Positions 11,758 through 21,531 of a stretch of DNA of 64,000 bases are shown here, piece after piece; position 1 is the first letter of the stretch, and the number at the start of each line of letters is the position of its first letter. Where the stretch lies: NCBI GenBank assembly GCA_905250115.1, contig CAJNOI010000126.1, positions 66,747 through 130,746 of the forward strand. The letters are read 5' to 3'. This DNA is from Adineta steineri (lineage: Eukaryota; Rotifera; Eurotatoria; Adinetida; Adinetidae). Under the pieces are notes generated by a model. That model was not told where the DNA came from and made no database searches. It saw only the letters and a program-made list of their open reading frames with translations. Position numbers and translations under genes: made by a program.

Positions 11758-12312
11758 GTGATAAAAATAGTTCTCATTTTTTTTATATAATTATAATTGA
11801 ATAAAAATAATTTAATTTGTAAATTACTTCGTCTATATATTCTAAGAAAATTATATGTGATCAAATCTTATTAATAACAAAAATATTTAACTGTCAACTT
11901 ATAAATTTTCAATAAGGTTCATTTCTTAGATGAAATATATTGCATGATTTATTCATCGACTATTGTTTCGCATCAATCATTTTGCCTTTTTAACTTATCA
12001 ATAGTATTCGTATCTACATTGCCTGAGGCATATTAACATTTACCTATATATATATATAATATACTTAAGCAAAATAGTAAATTCTATTGACAAGTATTAG
12101 TTAGAAGTATGTTTTTTTAAAATAATATATAATTGAATTAGAATCTTGTTTTTGTGAACCAAATAATTATTAGATGATGCACTAAATATATAAGTTTTAT
12201 TTTATAAGATATATATATTTGTATACGTATATAGAGATAGAGAATGTGGATACTAATAGATTAATAATAGCAAAGAGTTTTTTAAGTAAGCGATTGATTT
12301 GAATATTTATTT
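11758..12312. other. Convergent intergenic region after CFAP74
   Basis: AT-rich sequence between the CFAP74 stop (plus strand) and the stop of the next gene (minus strand). It contains AATAAA at 11800-11805 for CFAP74 and a short TA-repeat near 12043-12060. No gene is seen. Confidence 0.6.
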
Positions 12313-13191
12313 TCATTCTTCTCCTTCGCCTTCGGCTTCTGCTTCTCCACCCTCTTCTTCGTCGGCTGCTGGTTTGTTTTCGCCTTCTTCATCAGCACCA
12401 CCTTGTTCTCCATCGGCAGCATCTCCTTCATTCTCATTGTCTGCTGTTGCATCTGGATTAGGAGGTTGAACCGGGTGTTCACTGTCATTACCATCACCAT
12501 TTTGCACTAATGTCCATACAGTTTTGTCATCTTCAGTTGTTTGATTTTCTAATACAAATCCATGTTGAAGAAGAATATCAAGAATACGTTGAGAACCATC
12601 TTGACATAGAACACCTTCATCATGATCAGATAATAATTCATTCGTAAGAGTATCTTGTAAAATACGGATCTAAGAGCAAAATATAACTTAGTAGTTAATT
12701 AAACTAGTAATAACTTAATGATAGACAATATTCTAATATCTAAACTCAATTTAACACATATTCGTTTTTTTTTACATTACGGAACATGTGAATATCATTA
12801 GTGAATATATGGATCTCGTGGGAAATTGATTTTTTTTATTATTTAGTTACATTAAAAAATATTGCAAACGAATAATCTCATTCTTGTTGTTTTTTAATAT
12901 AGACTATGTTCATTAGTTACACTAGAATAACAATAAAAAATGTTTTTGAAGATGTGTAAAAAATAAAGAATTATAGACATTAATCCTGTTTTAAGTCATA
13001 TAGTTTTTAATTTAAATTCTATGAACAATGGATATATTTCTAAATAAAATCATTGAATAGGGTTTTTTTTGTTTTATTCTACCTACCACTTCCGGTGGAA
13101 TCTTGTAATTTTCAGTACCAGTTGAGTGGATAAGGGTTGGTCCACTTTCTATTTTATCCGAGTCACATGATAAAGTGAGTTGAAGTGCCAT
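12313..13191 (-). CDS. Small protein of unknown function with a strongly acidic C-terminal tail
   Basis: Two exons (13191-13087 and 12669-12313) join in phase across a 417-bp intron and give about 153 residues. The N-terminal part begins MALQLTLSCDSDKIESG and continues through KIPPEV-IRILQDTLTNELL and an RILDILLQHGFVLENQT segment that looks helical and folded. The last 50 or so residues are dominated by Glu, Asp, Ala and Gly, ending in EGEGEE before TGA. There is no signal peptide or membrane segment. The in-phase join and ordered N-terminal half support a real gene, but I do not recognise the family. The ATG at 13191 is preferred over the upstream in-frame ATG at 13236 because the 15 extra residues look like translated leader. 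Confidence 0.6.
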
Positions 13192-13533
13192 TATTTCTAT
13201 CGATAGTATCGAACTTGTTCTTATAATCAAATGCAAATGTCTATTCTGTTTTCCGTCTTTCGAAAGAATAATATATAGAGCAAAATCTGTAGTTTTTTTT
13301 TTTCTCTATTTTTTTCCCAGAAGACAAACTCACGCGTAGAAGGAAAAAGAATTCATCATGATACATAAAAAGCCGACACACTACAACAAAAAAGCATGAA
13401 GCAAAAACATAGAAAAAGAAAATGATAGAATAAGACAACGTATAAAAAATAGAATAACCAAACAAGAAGAAGAAGAAGAAGCTGGACGGATAATGAAAGA
13501 ATAAAAAACATTCATAAAAAGCAACATTAATAA
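13192..13533. other. Intergenic region between the acidic-tailed protein gene and BBS9
   Basis: Both flanking genes are on the minus strand, so this holds the BBS9 3' flank and the leader of the gene ending at 13191. A purine-rich gaagaagaagaagaa tract near 13465-13480 is the only distinct feature. Confidence 0.5.
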
Positions 13534-16500
13534 TTATTGATCTTCATCATCATCATTATTATAATTTTTTCGAGAATTTGACGAAGGTAACAAACGAAAT
13601 GGACCTAAAACAAATTTTTTTGTGTATCTCAAAAATAAAATCGAAAAATTTACTTTCATAATCATCCTTCGGCATATCATCATCATCATTATCATCAATT
13701 TTGTCATGATCATAATGATTTGAAACTGGTGGTTTGGATTTTTTAGTCGACGGATAAGATGCTAGAAAATGAGATATGAAAAAAAAGTAATTTATTGAAA
13801 TATAACATACATTCAGGTGAATGACTACGATCGGTAGTTGAATTTGATGAAACTAATGAACCTCCCTTTTCTAAACGTTCACATAATGTTTGAATACGTT
13901 TTTTTAATTTATTTATATCAATATTTATTGTTGAATTCCCTATTGTATTTGATGTTGTACCCATATCAATAGTTTTCGATCGTGAAAGTACAGTACGTAA
14001 TGCATAATTCACTGCTGCATCAACAGTTTCTTCCCAACCCTAGACAAATACAATTGATCGAATTCATTAGATTTTACTATATTCGGACATTTATTGTAAA
14101 TCTAAAATGTCGGTTTAACTTTGCAAAAAAAATTACTATCGAACTAATCTCTGAGTTTGAATACATTAGATTGACTTTCAATCATTCATGCGGATTACTA
14201 AAAGAATGTTGCTTGATTTTTACAAACAAAATCACGTCTACAAACTAAAGACTAAACTCTATAAAAGAAAACATGCATTACAAGATCGAGACCGGAAAAA
14301 AGTCGTTTTGCCGATCCGCCGAAATGAAAAGAACTTAATTCTATTGAGAAATAAATTGCCTAAAGAATATATAATATTCCAATACAAGTACCACTTTCGT
14401 ATTACTTTTTCAATACAGTATTAGAGAAGATTAAGAATTTTAATATTCATTTTTCTGATAGATTTTAGTGCATACTTGTTCATTATCATCAGATATCACG
14501 GGTGATAAAATAGCATTAAGTAATTGGGCATTTTCATTTGATAAATTCACACTAATTTTTAATAGAAGGCAAATAAGTTTTGTCGCACATGATAAATCAT
14601 GTGATGATCGACTTAATTCATAACGACATTGTTCATATCGATTAGCAAGTGCAACAATCTAAATTTCAACAAAAAAAAACTTAGATTCTCTCTAATAAAA
14701 CAAAAATTATCAACCTGTTGATTTGTATTTTCAAGTAAAATATCTAAATTATCAAGAAGTGTTGGTGTTTTGTCTTTAAATTTATTTAATAAACGCTTTT
14801 GTATAGCTCGAAACTGTTTTGAACATATATCTAATGTTGAATTAATTTGTTCACATTCAACACGTGTTTCATAATGACGATCAACTAATAAAAAATAATC
14901 TTCTAATGGTAATGGATCACCAAATTCAAATTCAATTGTTGATGATGAAGCATGTAATCTTTCAGTGAGTAAATTAGAAAATAGCCAAATACTTGCAAGA
15001 GAATCAGCTTGAAAACGATATTTTTCTAAAAGAAACGAACTTTATTTAAAAAATAAAATAAAAATCATATTTTCTACGTGATTTTGATGATGCTAAAATC
15101 GATATATTTTCATTCGAACCATAAAAACGTATTGTTAAACCTTGTTGTGAATTACTTTCTGCAGTTGAAAGTTCTAGAAGAAAAAAAATTACGTATTTTT
15201 TTTTTGAAGTAAAAATTCTCCTACCAGGAAAAACTGTATTTAAATCGACTACAGGTTTATTAGCGCCTAAAGTTAATTTACATTGACCACCAGTAGATGA
15301 TTGTTGAAATGAACGTGCAACAAGTTTTAATGGTAATTTATAGGTTTTTTGAACAGTATGGCAAACATCTAAATATAAGAGAAAATAAGATTTTCAAGCC
15401 TCATGAATATTTAAGAAATCTTATTAACTATTACAAACAGGATTAGACATTTTGCAACAAATACTATATGTAATGAAAAACAAAAGTTCGATTTCTCTTA
15501 CTATCTGACACTGTGTTATATGAGACTGTGAATGTTGCTTCCAGATTCCATGGTGTAAGATCATCTCGCATCCAAAATGCAATTGTTGCTGTACCAACCG
15601 AAGTTGTACCTAAAATAAAATTCTAGTTTTTTTTTAAAATTTCATATCATATTATTATACAAACCACCAATATGACCCATTCGAACTTCATTAGGTTGTG
15701 CACATAATGGACTGTTAATATTAACAGTAAGAAGAACATTTTGTATAGCTTCATTACTCTTCACACGTATATTTAAATTTAATACTGGTACATTTGATTC
15801 TGAATCGCCTCTTTGAAATCTTGTGTCATCGGTCATCTAAATTAATAATTTATTAATAAAAATAAAGCTGATTTTTATATTTTAAATTAATTTACAGAAA
15901 ATTGATTTGTATTCTCAATTTGAATAACGACTTGTGCATTTGCTTTTCGTTTTATTACCAAAGCTAAGTAAATGAAAATAGAAAGTACATATAATTTAAT
16001 TCAATTGAATTAATTTTACTTGGATCATTCATTGCTTGTTTTATTTCTTTATTTAATTTTGATAATTGTTGTTCAGCATCTTGAATATTTATCATTGTAC
16101 CAGACGTTATAGCTGGTATTGATGTTGAAACCGGTTCAGTACCCAAATAACAACATTGTAATGAACCTGTTTCACTTAATGTACAAATCATGCCACGTAT
16201 TCCTCTGAAGAAAAAAAGAATTTTATTAATATAGAAAAGTAAATTTCAATTGATTGACTTACTGAACTGTGCATACTTCGACTTGAACAGGAATAGAATC
16301 AACATGAGCTGCCCAACGAATATGACCATCTTGAACAATAAATAATGTATGAGAATGTGTACTAATTATATATCGAACTCCAGAGCTCGATGAATCCGAT
16401 TGCATTCCTAAATTTCGACAGTTAAGAGAAACAACGCACTTAAATAAAATCTTACCATTATTATTGTTTTCATTATTATAAATAATGAATGAACTGGGAT

Positions 16501-18145
16501 TATATTCAAATTTGCTCATAAATATTAATTGTCCATTATCACTCAAACAAAATAAATTTCGTTCACCTAATTTTATCAGATACACACATATATATAAATA
16601 TTTATTAAAAAAATATATTTGTTTTTACCTAATACAATAATTGTTTGTGGCGTATTTTTAATACGTTGTGTTGTTTGTATTCCCAATGCACATTCACCTA
16701 AATTAAAAGACCATTCTGGTAGAACTCGTTTTGATGATTGTGATGTTGATAATGATGATTCATCTTCGACACCTTTACGTCGTACATCATTATTATTTGT
16801 ACCATGATCAACACCACTTGATATTGCTAATGCTTGATATCTAATTTTTTTGTTTGAAATTAATATCAATGAAAAAGAGAGTTTTTTTCTGTAAACTTAC
16901 TTGTAACATTCAAGGTGATAATTACTCGAAACAGTTAAGAAAGCATCTGATCGAGATAAATAACAAAGTGGTCCAGGTAAGTAAGTATTCGGAAGAGATT
17001 TAACCATTGATTGTCGTTCATATTCAAAGACAAACAAGACACCATCAAGTGTTTGTACGCAAATATATTCATGATTTGAAGAATCTTTATCTATGAAAAT
17101 TTTTAGATTTAATTGAAAATACAATAAAAATAATTTCATACTTCCTCTTCCACCACTACCAAAATGTCCTTTACACATATTAAATGTTGGACGATTTAAA
17201 TTATGTTCATAATTTAATTCTAAATCAATTTGTCGACCTTGTTCAGTCATACCAGATTGTTCTAAAAACAAAAATAAATGTTTGTTATTATTTTTTTGGT
17301 ATGAATTTGATTTACCATTATAATCATAGACGGAAAGTTTATGTGAGAATAAAACAGCAATTTGATTGACAGTTGAAGTGCTAAAATCAAACAACGAAAA
17401 TAAATTATACGAATACCCAAACATAAACTTAAATCATATGCGTGAAGTAAAAGAGTATAGATTTTTAAAATGAAACTTCGTTCATAAAGACTGAATGTCG
17501 TAAACATCGAATACTTCAATTTCGATAGTATTATACTAGTAAATCAGTTAATTTGTAGAACAGATAGTTGTATTTATCACAAATGAATTTTTATCGTAGT
17601 ACTTTCGACAGTTAAGAGAAACAACGCACTTTAATTGTAGGAAAATAATGCAAAATCAACCAGCAAATATAGCAGAATAATTTTGACACTCACTGTATTT
17701 GTCGATCATTTCGTTTAGTAGTGAAAATACCAAACTCATTACAAAATGCTCATTTTCTTTTTAAATACATTAGTTTTCATTATATTTGATCATAACTAGA
17801 TAAAAATATCATTCGTTATTTATCTACCTAATAAATTTGCCAATTTCAATTTGTACAATTGGCATGCCAAGATTTTTTTCCAAGAGTAAATCCGTTGCAT
17901 GATTACTTGTTATTGAATCGGGTTCTGAACTACTTGGACTATATATTCGAAGTATTCCGGAATGACTACCAACCACAATTTTATCTATAATAATAATTAA
18001 TCTTTAGAAAAGAAAACGAAACTTTAAAATTAATCTTACTATTTGATTCTTCATTAAATGATCCAACTTTCAAACAACCATAATCAAACTGTTCTCCAGA
18101 ACCTACTTGACAAGACCACCATTCACGTGCTTTAAATAACGACAT
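13534..18145 (-). CDS. BBS9: Bardet-Biedl syndrome 9 protein (PTHB1), BBSome subunit
   Basis: Multi-exon minus-strand gene beginning MSLFKAREWWSCQVG, nearly the human BBS9 start (MSLFKARDWWS). BBS9 is a scaffold of the BBSome, the coat that moves membrane cargo in and out of cilia. Further matches along the gene are the N-terminal beta-propeller (KIVVGSHSGILRIYSPSS; VLFSHKLSVYDYN; LPGPLCYLSRSDAFLTVSS; LGERNFL-like ERNLFCLSDNGQLIF), GSLQCCYLGTEPVS, and C-terminal KKRIQTLCERLEKGGSL (human KKHITLLCDRLSKGGRL). The C-terminus is extended by an acidic stretch ending NNDDDEDQ. Most introns are 45-60 bp; longer ones lie at 14043-14475 and 17381-17827. The gene begins 252 bases downstream of the IMP4 stop on the same strand, and its leader contains a pyrimidine-rich acceptor-like aatcaattcag. 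Two introns share an identical 29-mer. Confidence 0.92.
16413..16441. repeat. 29-bp repeat, copy 1, inside a 48-bp BBS9 intron
   Basis: The 29 bases from 16413 are identical and in the same orientation to those from 17603. Here they make up more than half of the intron 16408-16455, between its donor (gtaag on the minus strand) and acceptor. No further copy was noticed. Confidence 0.85.
17603..17631. repeat. 29-bp repeat, copy 2, in the 447-bp BBS9 intron
   Basis: Identical to 16413-16441 and in the same orientation, 1.19 kb away, inside the longer intron 17381-17827. Its flanks diverge immediately, so the shared block is only this segment. Confidence 0.85.
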
Positions 18146-18397
18146 ATCTCTACTTTGTAGAAATAATAATTAAGCTGAATTGATTAGCACCATTATGTAA
18201 CTATTGAAATATTCAACATTCATTGAGCACAGGAAAGAGACGAAACGAAATAATCTGAAACACAAAACAACAAATTCAATGTTCTTTTCTTCTTTTTTTT
18301 CTATCGTCATTGCACAGAAACCATAAATTTCTTATAACAAACAAACAAAACAGTGAGAGAAAAAAACGGAAGAAAAAAAGAGTTTTTTCTTTTTCTT

Positions 18398-19987
18398 CTA
18401 TTCTTTATCATTTTCATTTGCAAGAAATTGTCGTTTTCTTGTTGTATTCATAAATGGACGATATTGCCATTCAGTATCACATGCATCTAATTGATCAATT
18501 GTACCTAATTTTATTTGATATACTAAAAATATTGAAGAAATTTAATTTTAATTTTAATACAAAATTTATTTTATTACATTTCATTTCAAAACGTGGACCA
18601 AGTTCAGTTAATTCAATTTGACCTTCATTTTTTTTGTAAACATGATGACTAGAAAAAAAACAGACAATGTATTTAACTTTTGTTTTATTATACCGAACCG
18701 AAATGATATAAAATCATCTTGATTAACAAATGTGATCGTTCTATGACTATCTTCTTTTGGTACAGGAAATAGATATTTAAGAATATTTGTTGTCCGTTGC
18801 CCTAGTTTTGATGTTAAATTTGAAAATATTAAATGTGGATATTGTTCAGACATTGGTCCAACATCAGGTACATCATGACGCATAACAACATTACTTAATG
18901 AAAATGACGCTGTTGGTCTAGTTAAAAGAAAATTTAAATTTATTTTATTTTCATTTTTCTATTTACCCATATGGAAAATGACTTATTTGAATAACATCTA
19001 AAGAGATAAATATAGAATTCAGTTTTTAATTAATGAAATTGTTAAAAATAAGTACTACTGATAAAAAATCTATTTCTATACAAAATCTGTTGAGTTAAAT
19101 ATGTACAGTTCAGTTGTCATGCTCTTATACCAATTACACATCGTTCCTATACCTAACTAACATCTATCTAAGCCCATGATTTTTTATTTGTACTGAACAG
19201 TGTCTTTATTTAATAGACTCTATCAGTCTCTTTTTTTTCATACTTATTATATGAAAATTGCATCACGGATTTCGTATAAGTGCAAGGTTTTATTTATAAA
19301 TGCAAAACTGAAGTTATAGAAACTACAATTTTTTATTTTCTAGACTATTTTATCTGTGTATGAAATAAAATATATACGTACCAGGTACACCTCTCGTTTC
19401 TTGAACAAGTATTAGATCGGTTACTTGATTACTACGACAGGCTTCAACGATTTGTCGAGAATTGTAATTACCACGATTGATACGTTGAGAATTTGGTATT
19501 AAACGATTAAGTTCCTATAAAAATAAGAATTTTTTATTTTGTTTTTGGATGAAGGAATAATTTTATTTAAATTACTTTAGAAAACTGTTTCAATTTTGAA
19601 CTTGGATCATGTGATGTTGTTATTATGACTTTTGGATCTTCAACACCGGCCCAACGATATTCATCATCTTCAGCTGAAATAATACCTATATAGAAGACAT
19701 TATTGAATTATTATAATTTTTCTTCTAAAATCAATCAAACCTTGTCCACCGGCATCATCCCAATCTGCTTGTTGTTGTAATTTTAATGCATCATCACGAA
19801 GATCTGTTGGTATTTTTCGATTTTCTATATAAATCAAAGCAATTTATAACACTATTATCAATAGGATTTCTTTACCATTAATAGCTTCTGTAAGACGTTT
19901 TTTTTTGTCTTCAATTGTTTTCTGTCGTTGTTCAATACTCTTTCTATAGACATATTCACGTCTTAATCTAGCTTGTCTTCTTAACAT
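18398..19987 (-). CDS. IMP4: U3 small nucleolar ribonucleoprotein IMP4
   Basis: Multi-exon gene of about 300 residues (human 291). IMP4 is a Brix-domain protein of the U3 snoRNP (Mpp10-Imp3-Imp4 complex) that helps pair U3 with pre-18S rRNA in the nucleolus. The N-terminus [17 protein letters not shown] matches human MLRREARLRREYLYRKA. Brix-domain blocks follow: [67 protein letters not shown], and C-terminal [19 protein letters not shown] with TTRKRQFL. The ATG at 19987 directly follows a ttttttcag acceptor-like sequence with no spacer, and the RBR ligase stop lies only 87 bases upstream on the same strand. That arrangement resembles a trans-spliced operon member. One intron of about 370 bp (near 19005-19378) shows nothing recognisable. 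Confidence 0.93.
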
Positions 19988-20074
19988 CTGAAAAAATTGC
20001 ATATATTTTATTTTTTATATTTTATTTTTAACTTTCTACTATTAAAATAAGAAAAAAAAACACAAAAATTTGAA

Positions 20075-21091
20075 TTAATTTTTATTATTATTGCGACGAA
20101 ATCTATCTCGACCTTGAATCAATGTTAAATCTTCTTGAAGAATTTCTCTCAGTGAAAAACCACATGAATCAAGTACATGAAAATGATTATTCAATTTATC
20201 AATACGATCTTTGCCAAGTTTTCCAAGTACATCACGTAATAAACGTAATGAACGATTACGATGAAACATAATTAAGCAATTTGTTTCATTGTCTGGCCAT
20301 CGAGGATCAATATCTTGAATTTGTGTAAAATACATTGGACATCGTTTAGGATTTACATCCCAATCATGATTATGATCAATTATACCATTGTTTCCATTTT
20401 GTTCTTTATCACAATCTTCAACTCGTTTTCCACAAAAATAACACCAAACTTGACAACATGTTGGGCAAGTCATATGTGTACATGAATCATCTTTCATACC
20501 AGCTAAACCACATTTAGGACATGATACTTTTTGTCCATTTTCTACGGCTAAATCAAATGCTTGTTTATCATCAGCTAAGTCTGCACAAATGGAATGTCTG
20601 ATCATTTCTTCGAGTTCCTCCTCAGTAGCATAATCAGTGAAAAGTGAAGGACAAGCTTTTTGACATACTAAACACGATGTTTTACCACACTCTGGATGTT
20701 CGCAAGAAAAGAACTTTGGGTCATTTTTACCACGTATAACTGCGGAACTACAAAATGGACAATTGTCTAAACGTTCATCAGGACCCACTAATTCTTTTAC
20801 CCATACTAATGCAAGCATATGTTTATTATAGAAATCAATTTGTGTAAGTGTTAATTGTCGTTCAAATACACATGGATTTAATTCAACACGACATTGAACA
20901 CAACGTAATGGTATATACACTTGAGGATCTGAGAAAAATAAATTAACAATTTGCTTTGAACAATCCGTACAATAATGGTGTCCTTGTACACATTGTATGC
21001 CGTAATGATCAGGTGCTAAATCTGCGTCGCAGGCTCCACATATAATTTTCTTTTTGTCTTTTAAATTTGTTGTTTTTGCGTTTGTCGACAT
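20075..21091 (-). CDS. RBR-type (RING-IBR-RING) E3 ubiquitin ligase-like protein
   Basis: Single-exon protein of 338 residues. Cysteines at 18, 21, 34, 41, 44, 64 and 67 with His39 make a RING1-like domain. A second Cys-rich block (111-143, CPFC...CEHPEC...CLVC) fits an IBR zinc domain. A third (191-220) begins CPKCGLAGMKDDSCTHMTC, the RBR RING2 pattern, in which the central Cys204 would be the catalytic residue that receives ubiquitin from the E2. RBR ligases pass ubiquitin through this cysteine to substrates. There is no membrane segment, UBA or Ariadne domain that I recognise, so the subfamily and substrate are unknown. The C-terminal 100 residues are charged and helical. The ATG follows an aatactag acceptor-like site by five bases. 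Lack of introns is unusual beside its intron-rich neighbours and could mean a retrocopy or an expanded lineage-specific family. Confidence 0.8.
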   Translation of the reverse strand: MSTNAKTTNLKDKKKIICGACDADLAPDHYGIQCVQGHHYCTDCSKQIVNLFFSDPQVYIPLRCVQCRVELNPCVFERQLTLTQIDFYNKHMLALVWVKELVGPDERLDNCPFCSSAVIRGKNDPKFFSCEHPECGKTSCLVCQKACPSLFTDYATEEELEEMIRHSICADLADDKQAFDLAVENGQKVSCPKCGLAGMKDDSCTHMTCPTCCQVWCYFCGKRVEDCDKEQNGNNGIIDHNHDWDVNPKRCPMYFTQIQDIDPRWPDNETNCLIMFHRNRSLRLLRDVLGKLGKDRIDKLNNHFHVLDSCGFSLREILQEDLTLIQGRDRFRRNNNKN

Positions 21092-21531
21092 TACGTCTAG
21101 TATTTGTTCTTATTACGAAGAGTAAATGAGTTGTAAAAAAAATATATATACAAAGGTAAACGGAAGAGAAAGCGTCGAAAGAAAAGAAAAAAAAGTATTT
21201 TACCTATACATTTACGTGGAAAAAAGCTAATACGAAAAAAACAAAGTTGGACTGCACCTTTATATGTATAATTTGGAAGTTTCCTTCGAGTGAAAAAGAC
21301 GAAGTTTATTTTCGTCAGGATGAAAACAGAATTCATATGACGTAATTACAATATAAAACAACTTACCTGACCTGCAAAATAAATTTTAAAAAATCATAAA
21401 AATCAGTCGTGGCTAAATTTTCTTTTTATTATTGTCTGTTATTAAATGCAGACGTACAAAAATATAAATCATGGACATTTTTTTTTCTTCGACATAAAAA
21501 AAGATTATCATTGTAAATAATAATTAGTTAA
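21092..21531. other. Intergenic region between SLC29 and RBR ligase genes
   Basis: Contains the RBR leader on the minus strand. A donor-like caggtaagt near 21361-21370 (minus strand) and the acceptor-like aatactag just before the RBR ATG could bound a 5' UTR intron. No protein-coding feature is supported. Confidence 0.45.

Noticed and set aside
13241-13465. Phe/Tyr-rich minus-strand frame between the acidic-tailed gene and BBS9
   Set aside because: Composition follows A/T runs, and it lies in the intergenic gap between two well-supported genes.
16413-17631. Two copies of a 29-mer as a CRISPR-like array
   Set aside because: Only two copies 1.2 kb apart inside introns of an animal gene; there is no array.
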